64,000 bases of DNA, from NCBI GenBank assembly GCA_964555645.1, contig CAZKTA010000001.1:248001-312000 (forward strand), read 5' to 3'. This stretch comes from DTLC01 sp964555645. Its GTDB lineage: Bacteria > Verrucomicrobiota > Verrucomicrobiia > Limisphaerales > DTLC01. Below, in pieces: positions 23,057-30,191 of the stretch; position 1 is the first letter of the stretch; each line of letters begins with the position of its first letter. The notes beneath the pieces are model-generated. The model ran no database searches, was not told the origin of the DNA, and saw only the letters and a program-made list of their open reading frames with translations. The position numbers and the translations under genes were made by a program.

Positions 23057-23875
23057 ATGACTCGAAGAGTCCGAAAGTATAAAATCCAATTGCGCCGTGC
23101 GTACAGATTGATGCGGGCGCGGTTTGGTCATCAACACTGGTGGCCCGGCGACACAGCTTTCGAGATTTGTGTGGGGGCAATCCTGACACAGAACACGAAC
23201 TGGGCGAATGTCGAGCGTGCAATAGCAAACTTGAAAGTTGCCGGTGTATTAACGCCGAGAAAGCTCCACGGGCTTTCGGCCGAGCGCCTTGCTGCTTTGA
23301 TCCGACCGGCAGGCTATTACAATGTAAAAACCAGGCGATTACGGGCGTTTTTAAGTGTGTTAGTGAGTTACTGCCGTGAACGGGGCGATAGACCCGCTTG
23401 CAACACGCATGTTTGCGTCCACGAACGCGATTGTGATGACAATTTGTGCGACAAGTGTGAAGGGTGGGCTGCTGGAAGGCCGCCGTGTATAGACCGGCTT
23501 TTGGGAGGCGAAACATTGGAAGTACGGCGTCGGTTGCTGGAGATTACCGGCATCGGTCCCGAGACAGCAGACAGCATGTTGTTGTACGCTGGCGGGCACT
23601 TAAGTTTTGTGGTTGACGCTTACACAAAACGAATTTTCAAGCGGCACGGTTGGTTAACTAGCACGGCTCATGAACCTACATACGATGAATTGAAAAGGCT
23701 TTGCGAATCTGTATTGGTGGACAGGCCTGCTGACAGGCTTCTGGATTACTGGCAGGATTACCATGCCCAGATTGTGATGGTGGGCAAAAAATTTTGCCGT
23801 GCACGAACTGCGCTTTGCAGTGGCTGTCCGCTTGCGTGTTTGCTGGCTCGAAAGATTGGTGGCAAGAGAAGTTAG
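23057..23875 (+). CDS. Endonuclease III-like DNA glycosylase (MagIII-type) with a Cys-rich insertion
   Basis: 272 residues. The HhH-GPD fold is clear: A-I-L-T-Q-N-T-N-W at 41-49, the helix-hairpin-helix L-E-I-T-G-I-G-P-E-T-A-D-S at ~161-173, and the catalytic D187 in V-D-A-Y-T-K-R-I. Glu169 replaces the lyase Lys of endonuclease III, which points to a monofunctional glycosylase such as 3-methyladenine glycosylase III. The C-terminal cluster C247-x6-C254-x2-C257-x3-C261 would hold a 4Fe-4S centre, with x3 instead of the usual x5. Between ~106 and 148 there is an insertion with six cysteines (C115, C120, C126, C131, C134, C144) not seen in the typical family. It stands alone, divergent from gdhA. 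Confidence 0.85.
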   Translation: MTRRVRKYKIQLRRAYRLMRARFGHQHWWPGDTAFEICVGAILTQNTNWANVERAIANLKVAGVLTPRKLHGLSAERLAALIRPAGYYNVKTRRLRAFLSVLVSYCRERGDRPACNTHVCVHERDCDDNLCDKCEGWAAGRPPCIDRLLGGETLEVRRRLLEITGIGPETADSMLLYAGGHLSFVVDAYTKRIFKRHGWLTSTAHEPTYDELKRLCESVLVDRPADRLLDYWQDYHAQIVMVGKKFCRARTALCSGCPLACLLARKIGGKRS

Positions 23876-24062
23876 CGGTGCAAATGCTGTTTGAATGTTT
23901 GGCCGGGCTTGTGCCGGGACTACTGTTAACTCGTGCGCGGGTTATGTTTTGTTCGCGTTTGGTGTCTGTGTGGCGCGGTCTCGGCGGGCTAAATTGTTAT
24001 TTGACTGGGCCTGCGCTCGGGCATACAGTGTGGCGAAGTGCGACAGCGGTTTATGTAACAGC

Positions 24063-25109
24063 ATGCAAAGACGCTTGGCATTACAGTTATCTTTATCTGT
24101 ATGCGCATTTTTTGTTTGCGCGGCATGTGGACCCAGCTTTGGCGGGGACGCCGGCGGTCAGCCAATTGAATTTTCAAAACCGCACACTGAGCTTGTAACG
24201 ACGAATCTTCAAGAGACCGCGTCGAAAAAAATCGGGGATACCTTGCTCAGACAACGAATCCGCCCGGATGGACCTCGCCGGGTTGAAGTGCTTGATTCAG
24301 AAAGTGGATTTGCAATTGGCCGGCCTTTGCCGCCACCAACGGTGGGGTCGCAAAGCCAGCGTAAGCGGCTCAAGGAGTACATGGACAGACGGCGGAATTG
24401 GGTTTTCCTATACGCGGAAGAGCTTGGGGCAGGGCGGGAAACGGAAGATAGACTTGGCTTGTCTGAAGCTGGCGCTGCTATGGGCCAGAAAGAAGGCGGT
24501 TCTGTTATCGAGCGGTTTTACCAAAGGTTGAAACAGCAAAACGAAGCGCACACTGGGCGGGTTTTGCCCGAATTGATGGATGAAGACAATACGATAAATT
24601 TTGGTGTAAAACTCGACGAAAAATCTCCGCTTGCGCGCAAGGTCGACGAGACCGAACAAACGTTACAAAACCTATTCAAGAGCCAGCCCGCAGGCGACTT
24701 CTTGCCTATGCAGGATCAGAAAAGCCCGCTTTCGATTTTTCCGGAGCAGCCGTGGACAACCAAGCCGTACACCCAATCCGACTCGGACAGAAAGAGCAGA
24801 TTAGACGAGTTCAAACGGTTGCTTGAGCCGTCTCAAGCTGTGTCGGCAGGTCCTTCTCCAAGTTCGGCGTTGGGTTCATTTGGCGAGAGGGGAAAGGTAA
24901 GCTCAGGTATGGCTTATCCGACGGTGAACATTGCGCCCACTGTACCCACAACGCCGATCGATTCGGCCACGGTAAATCCATATATGGCAGTACCGATCAA
25001 TAGGCCGGGTGCAAGCACTTTTAATCAGCAGCTTAATCCGATGCCGCAAGCACGCGAAAAGACTGCGCTACCTCAGCCACCCCAAGGCCCGCCCCAACGC
25101 AAGTTTTAA
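24063..25109 (+). CDS. Exported Pro/Gln-rich protein of unknown function
   Basis: 348 residues from ATG 24063; the frame is open upstream to 23895 but that part lacks coding character. Residues 1-~25 are a signal peptide ending near A-A-C-G, possibly a lipoprotein although Cys at -3 is unusual for a lipobox. The mature part is polar, with D-R-R-R-N-W-V-F and a low-complexity C-terminus rich in Pro, Gln, Ser and Thr (last ~110 residues). No enzymatic motif is recognised. It converges with pilB, so a link to secretion or pili is only positional. Confidence 0.7.
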   Translation: MQRRLALQLSLSVCAFFVCAACGPSFGGDAGGQPIEFSKPHTELVTTNLQETASKKIGDTLLRQRIRPDGPRRVEVLDSESGFAIGRPLPPPTVGSQSQRKRLKEYMDRRRNWVFLYAEELGAGRETEDRLGLSEAGAAMGQKEGGSVIERFYQRLKQQNEAHTGRVLPELMDEDNTINFGVKLDEKSPLARKVDETEQTLQNLFKSQPAGDFLPMQDQKSPLSIFPEQPWTTKPYTQSDSDRKSRLDEFKRLLEPSQAVSAGPSPSSALGSFGERGKVSSGMAYPTVNIAPTVPTTPIDSATVNPYMAVPINRPGASTFNQQLNPMPQAREKTALPQPPQGPPQRKF

Positions 25110-25277
25110 CCCGGGCCGCGCTTCATAACGCGAAAGCGGAGGCGCGTTGCGGAACTTAACGCGGCTTGAGGCGCGGCAATTTTGTTGCACCTTGCAACTG
25201 GCCGAGACGGATTTTGCCCGTGATTGGTCGTTTTTGTGCTGTCTTTGGCACAATTGGGCTTGGCTGGTGTGAACGGC

Positions 25278-27020
25278 TCAGTGTTGCGCAGTTAGCAGCA
25301 ACACCTGCTCGAGGGTTGATGCGCCCTCTCGCGCGCGGTCAAGCGCAACCATGCGCAAGGTGCGCATTCCCTGACTGATGGCGACCTTGCCAAGCTCACG
25401 CGCGGGGGCGCGGGTGATGATCAAGCGCCGGATCTCGTCGGAGATTGTCATGGCCTCGATGATCGCCATGCGGCCGTAGTAGCCTGTGTTTTTGCACCTT
25501 TCGCACCCGCGACCACGGTACAGTGTAACCCCGTCGAATATGCTCGGGTCAATGTTCAGGTCTTGGAACATCTTGGGCGGGTATTGAACCGGTTCTTTGC
25601 AGTGCGAACAGATTCGGCGCATTAGCCGTTGTGCACAAGAAAGTATTACCGATGATGAAATCAAGAACGGTGCAATGCCCATGTCGTCGAGACGTGCGAT
25701 TGCTCCGGGGGCGTCGTTGCAGTGCAATGTGCTGAGGACCTGGTGGCCTGTCAAAGCCGCTTCAATTGCAATTTCGGCGGTTTCAGTGTCGCGAATCTCA
25801 CCGATCATGATGATGTCAGGGTCTTGGCGGAGTATTGACCTGAGCGCATTTGCGAAGGTGAGTCCGATCTCGCGCCTGACGGCAATTTGATTGATGCCGT
25901 GGATTTGGAACTCGACCGGGTCTTCCACCGTGATGATGTTCCACTCGGGCGAGTTAAGTTCGTTGAGCGCGGAGTACAGCGTGGTTGTTTTGCCCGAACC
26001 TGTGGGTCCAGTGACCAAGATCAAGCCGTGTGGCGCATCAATGGCGGCCTTAACCTGGGCGTATGTTTGCGGGTCAAGGCCGAGTTTGTCCAGGCTGGTC
26101 GAAAGCGCGCCCTTGTCAAGAACACGCAGCACAACTTTCTCGCCGAACACGGTCGGCATTACCGATACACGCAGGTCGTAATCTCTGCCGCCGACCTTGA
26201 CGCGGATGCGGCCGTCTTGAGGCAGGCGGCGCTCTGCGATGTCGAGGTTAGCCATGATCTTTAGGCGCGACACAAGCGCAAGGTGCATTTGTTTTGGGGG
26301 AGCTGGCACCTCGATGAGTGAACCGTCAATGCGATATCGCACCCTGACAACCTTTTCAAACGGCTCGATGTGAATGTCACTGGCGCGGTCTTTAATTGCC
26401 TGGACGATTATCAGGTTGGCCAGTTTTACTACTGGGGCTTCTTCAGTTGAAGCAGCAAGTTGATCGAGATTGACTTCTTCGGCGTCTTCCTTGGCCACTT
26501 CGAGGTTTTCGGCTACATCCTCAATCTCGGCGCGCTTTTTTGCGTCGCCGATGATTTCTTCGATGCTTGCGCTTTTGGCTGACTCAATGTTGTTCAGCTT
26601 GTCAACAATTGCGCGCTCAGAAGCAATCATTGGTACGATATCAAGCCGCGTGATCCGCTTGATGTCGTCAATAGCAAGCACGTTCAGTGGGTCCGCCATC
26701 GCAAGGAACAACTTGTCTTCCAGACGCGCAATTGGGATAACCTTGTGATTTTGGGCGACCTCGCGTGGGACCAGCTCTGCTATTTCAGGCGGTATGCTCA
26801 GGCGCGTGACGTTTACCGGAGGCGTATTCAATACGCGCCCCATTGAGACTGTCAGGTCCTGTTCGCTTACATATGCCTTTTCGAGTACCAGCTTGATGAA
26901 CCTTGAGCCGTCGCGTTTCTGTTGTTCGAGCAGTTCCTGGACCTGTTCGCGGGTTAACAGGCCGTCCTCGACCAGCGCATCTGCTATGCGTTCACCGAAC
27001 GTTTTTACTCGCGGCAGCAT
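25278..27020 (-). CDS. pilB: PilB/GspE-family assembly ATPase
   Basis: 580 residues. The N-terminal ~150 are an MshEN (T2SS-E N) domain with the repeated L-L-x-x-Q-V-Q-E and D-P-L-N-V patterns. The ATPase core has Walker A G-P-T-G-S-G-K-T-T-T, the Asp-box region E-D-P-V-E, Walker B-like I-M-I-G-E-I-R-D and the His box L-H-C-N-D-A. The zinc-binding tetracysteine is C-S-H-C ... C-E-R-C. It powers type IV pilus or type II secretion assembly at the inner membrane. No pilT, pilC or pilin gene is adjacent. It is preceded by a TPR-MshEN gene on the same strand, three bases apart, so the two are surely an operon. Confidence 0.93.
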   Translation of the reverse strand: MLPRVKTFGERIADALVEDGLLTREQVQELLEQQKRDGSRFIKLVLEKAYVSEQDLTVSMGRVLNTPPVNVTRLSIPPEIAELVPREVAQNHKVIPIARLEDKLFLAMADPLNVLAIDDIKRITRLDIVPMIASERAIVDKLNNIESAKSASIEEIIGDAKKRAEIEDVAENLEVAKEDAEEVNLDQLAASTEEAPVVKLANLIIVQAIKDRASDIHIEPFEKVVRVRYRIDGSLIEVPAPPKQMHLALVSRLKIMANLDIAERRLPQDGRIRVKVGGRDYDLRVSVMPTVFGEKVVLRVLDKGALSTSLDKLGLDPQTYAQVKAAIDAPHGLILVTGPTGSGKTTTLYSALNELNSPEWNIITVEDPVEFQIHGINQIAVRREIGLTFANALRSILRQDPDIIMIGEIRDTETAEIAIEAALTGHQVLSTLHCNDAPGAIARLDDMGIAPFLISSSVILSCAQRLMRRICSHCKEPVQYPPKMFQDLNIDPSIFDGVTLYRGRGCERCKNTGYYGRMAIIEAMTISDEIRRLIITRAPARELGKVAISQGMRTLRMVALDRAREGASTLEQVLLLTAQH

Positions 27021-27023
27021 AAA

Positions 27024-27893
27024 TTAAACACGGAAAGCTTTGCGGATGCATTTGATCAACTCGACTGGCATGGCTAAACACCACAACAATCGCGTGGCTT
27101 TGCCTGCTGACAGCTCGAGCAACGCTTGGCGGTTGAACGGATTTGCTGTGGCTACAAGTGTTGTCTTGCTCATTTTATCAAATGGCAGGACACACCAGCG
27201 CATGCATGTTTCGGCCGGGAACGTCCGGGCCAGGTCATAATCAACATCGTATCTTTCTATTGGCAGGAACCCCACGCGTGCGCGTTCGGCAAGTAATGTG
27301 ATGCTTTTTTCAACGGGCACGAGTTTCTTGTCGGCCAACACTTGTATGAACGGTTCAACTATGCCGTTTGATGATGCTTTCAAGTTTGGCATGGGCCAAC
27401 TTTGTTCGAAATCGGCTGGCGCAATCAGTTTGCTCTCGACAAAGATTTTGTACATCTCAATGCGGCCGTCATCAACGAGGCTGGGGGTAACTACAGGTGC
27501 AGGTGCTCTTGTAATGGACGGTGCGGGTGGTGCTGCGGGTTTGACCTGTTTCTGGGCTTGTTCTGGCTCATGCGCTCGTGCAGATGGATGGAAATTGCCT
27601 GCTTTGGCCTCGATTTCGCGAAGTGCACTTTGCACTTCGGGGTCGTCCGGTGCGCGCTGCAGGATGGTTTCATACTCCAAAATTGCCGAGGACAATTGTC
27701 CAAGTTGCATGTACGCCTTGGCTATCCGTTTTGATGTTCGGATGACATCTTCTTCTCGGCCGAGTTTGGAGTACGCTTCTTTGAGTATCTCGAGCGATTG
27801 ATAGTCGAATGGCTGCGATTGAGTGATCATCTCGAACATCTCAATCGTCTGTGCCAACTGCGCGGTTTCGTTTGGACTTAAGACACCAGCCAT
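27024..27893 (-). CDS. TPR protein with an MshEN-like C-terminal domain, partner of PilB
   Basis: 289 residues. Residues ~37-98 are two to three TPR helices (A-K-A-Y-M-Q-L-G-Q-L-S-S-A-I-L-E-Y, then P-D-D-P-E-V). A Pro/Ala-rich linker (~115-140) follows, then an MshEN-like domain (~145-285) resembling the N-terminus of the neighbouring PilB: I-x-P-A-D-F, F-L-P-I-E-R-Y-D-V and T-L-V-A-T-A-N-P-F. There is no ATPase core. It sits three bases upstream of pilB on the same strand. It may bind cyclic-di-GMP or dock onto PilB; both are inference from the domain type. Confidence 0.8.
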   Translation of the reverse strand: MAGVLSPNETAQLAQTIEMFEMITQSQPFDYQSLEILKEAYSKLGREEDVIRTSKRIAKAYMQLGQLSSAILEYETILQRAPDDPEVQSALREIEAKAGNFHPSARAHEPEQAQKQVKPAAPPAPSITRAPAPVVTPSLVDDGRIEMYKIFVESKLIAPADFEQSWPMPNLKASSNGIVEPFIQVLADKKLVPVEKSITLLAERARVGFLPIERYDVDYDLARTFPAETCMRWCVLPFDKMSKTTLVATANPFNRQALLELSAGKATRLLWCLAMPVELIKCIRKAFRV

Positions 27894-28182
27894 GGTTGAT
27901 ACCGTTCCCGTGCCTTAAACAGCGCCGGACAATGTTCTTGGTTAGCAAATTTCCGGCCAGTTTACGCCCCTTGTGCGGTTACTTTGTCGGGTAAATATCT
28001 GCAAATAAACACTTGGCTTTTCGCGCATCTTCCGTAAAACGCGCGAGCCTGTCCGAGCTTGTTGTGTCCCAAAAAACAGGCACTCAGACCAAAAGCAGTG
28101 CACAACACGCGCCGTTGCCTGTGCGGCGCCGGACTCTTGCAACTTTACTTTCAGGCTGCTGGCACGCATGTTTGGGTCGCAA

Positions 28183-29262
28183 ATGAGAAGGATCTGCAAA
28201 GTCTTGGTCTTAACATGTGTGTGCGGCATGGTTTGGCGGGGTCAATTTGCCAACCACGCATCCGCCAATGCGCCGCCTTCGTTTCAGGAAGTTTACGAGC
28301 TGCTCCGGACGAACATGCCCGGCACAAGCTTGCCTGAGCTTGAGCATGCCTCGGTTGAAGGACTGCTAAAACGGCTCGGCCCGCAAGTGGAGCTGGTATG
28401 GGACAAGACTAACTCGGGCTCTTTCACCCCCGCATGCGCATTGGCCGTGACAAATCTATTTGATGATTCGATTGTGTATTTTCGGATTTCAGATGTGACA
28501 TCGAGTTTGCCATCGGACCTGCTGAGTGCCCTCGAAGCAACCAAGGGCACAAACAAACTGTCGGGCATTGTATTGGACCTGCGGTTTGCGCGGGGGACAA
28601 ATTACGCAGCTGCAGCCAAAACTGCTGACCTGTTTGCAGACTCGTATGGTCTCCTTTTGGATTGGGGGAGCGGAAAAGTGTATGCCACTGCAAAAACAAA
28701 CACGGTCAATGTGCCGGTGGTGGCACTTGTGAATCGTGAAACGGCGGGCGCCGCAGAAGCACTGGCAGCACTAGTACGGTATCTGGGTGTGGGCATTGTC
28801 ATCGGCACAAACACAGCCGGGCGAATTTTTGCAGTAGACGAATTTGAGTTAACGACGGGACAACGCCTGCGCATCGCCAGGGCACAGGTAAAACTTGGCG
28901 ACGGGCAGCCGTTGCCCGAAGACGGTCTGCGGCCGGACATCGCGGTTGCGGTCCGGCCCGAAGACGAGCGTGTTTTTTTAGTTGATCCGTACGGGCAAAT
29001 CGCTCTTGCAGACGGGGCGCCCCAGCCGGGCTATTTAACCAACCAGACTGGTGGGTCGAGCCAGACGAATCGAGTCCAGCGGCGTCGGCTTAACGAGGCT
29101 GAGCTGATGCGCGAACATATGGAAGGCTCGCGGCTGGGCGGGCGCCGACCGATGATTGGCCCAGAAGAACCTGAAAAACCTGTTGTGACCGATCCGGTTC
29201 TTGCGCGTGCATTGGACCTGCTCAAAGGCCTTGCAGTGCTCCGGCAGGCACAGGAGCAGTGA
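28183..29262 (+). CDS. Exported S41 (C-terminal processing) protease-like protein lacking the catalytic dyad
   Basis: 359 residues from ATG 28183 (another ATG lies five codons upstream). A signal peptide occupies about 1-29. The S41 core is visible at ~125-220: G-I-V-L-D-L-R, V-P-V-V-A-L-V-N-R, then V-I-G-T-N-T-A-G-R. The usual catalytic Ser of the T/S-A-S-A-S-E motif is replaced by Gly189 (T-A-G-A-A-E), and the Lys of T-F-G-K by Arg214, so proteolysis is unlikely. No PDZ domain is recognised. The last ~90 residues are charged and Gln/Arg-rich. It may bind peptides in the periplasm. Confidence 0.75.
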   Translation: MRRICKVLVLTCVCGMVWRGQFANHASANAPPSFQEVYELLRTNMPGTSLPELEHASVEGLLKRLGPQVELVWDKTNSGSFTPACALAVTNLFDDSIVYFRISDVTSSLPSDLLSALEATKGTNKLSGIVLDLRFARGTNYAAAAKTADLFADSYGLLLDWGSGKVYATAKTNTVNVPVVALVNRETAGAAEALAALVRYLGVGIVIGTNTAGRIFAVDEFELTTGQRLRIARAQVKLGDGQPLPEDGLRPDIAVAVRPEDERVFLVDPYGQIALADGAPQPGYLTNQTGGSSQTNRVQRRRLNEAELMREHMEGSRLGGRRPMIGPEEPEKPVVTDPVLARALDLLKGLAVLRQAQEQ

Positions 29263-29306
29263 TACAAGTTCAGGCCTGTGCGGGATAATTTCGCCCGCGC
29301 GAAAGC

Positions 29307-30107
29307 TCAGCACAACCGCGGCAGTAGCTTGAAAATCGCCTTGTTGCTGGCAATCATTCGGAACGAGTCGCCACCGGGATTTTTCTCGCACCAGAATTTT
29401 CCACCTGCGCACTCGACCATCAATCCGCCTGCAGCAAGGTCCCACAAACTTATGCCACGTTCGATGTACGCATCAAATCTGCCACTGGCTACATATGCCA
29501 GACCAAGCCCGGCTGAGCCCATAGTCCGGATTTTGCGCGCCGTGCGTGCCAACTGGATGAAACAGGGGAGGATCGCATCGAGAAATTTTTCACTTTTGCC
29601 AAACCCGACTGATACAACTGCTTCACCAAGATTACGGCGATTACTCGTGCGCACAGGTGCGCCATTGAGTCTGGCTGGTTCACCCCGCACTGCTGTCCAA
29701 AGCTCATCCTGGAACGGGTCATAGATCACACCAATCAAGGTCTTGTACTCGGCATCTGCAGCGCGTCTGATTTGGACACGCTTTTGAAGCGCGATTTGCA
29801 CGCAGACATGCGGAATGCCGTACGCGTAGTTTACAGTGCCGTCCAACGGGTCAACAACCCATCGAATCGGGCCTGTCAGGTCACCCACACTTTTTTCCTC
29901 GCCCAAGATTGGTATTTGCGGGAACGCAGCGCGCAAAAGAGCTTCAATTTTAACCTGAGCACGCACGTCAAGTTCGAGTTTCAGGTCGTGGGCAGTGGCA
30001 TGTTTGACAGTTTTTGTGCTGCGCATGTTTTTGCGCAACAGCCTTCCTGCCGCACGCGCGGCATCTACACTACATTCCAGGAGTTTTTCGAGTTTCATCG
30101 TTTGCAT
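29307..30107 (-). CDS. suhB: Inositol monophosphatase family protein
   Basis: 266 residues, standard length. The metal-site motifs are intact: G-E-E at 69-71, W-V-V-D-P-L-D-G-T (D86, D89) and the C-terminal W-D-L-A-A-G-G near base 29435. The family hydrolyses phosphomonoesters such as inositol-1-phosphate with Mg2+. SuhB homologues also act in rRNA antitermination, and relatives act on NADP or on sulfur-assimilation PAP, so the substrate is not settled. The usual D-L-V-T-E-x-D segment reads D-L-K-L-E-L-D. It converges with the S41-like gene; the helicase gene follows on the same strand. Confidence 0.88.
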   Translation of the reverse strand: MQTMKLEKLLECSVDAARAAGRLLRKNMRSTKTVKHATAHDLKLELDVRAQVKIEALLRAAFPQIPILGEEKSVGDLTGPIRWVVDPLDGTVNYAYGIPHVCVQIALQKRVQIRRAADAEYKTLIGVIYDPFQDELWTAVRGEPARLNGAPVRTSNRRNLGEAVVSVGFGKSEKFLDAILPCFIQLARTARKIRTMGSAGLGLAYVASGRFDAYIERGISLWDLAAGGLMVECAGGKFWCEKNPGGDSFRMIASNKAIFKLLPRLC

Positions 30108-30191
30108 TGATTTTCCGGTTGCTCAAGGCCCGTCAACATACCAGTGTGTGGTGCGGATGCTGAAGATTTTTTTCGTGTGATGTGGCCCGAA

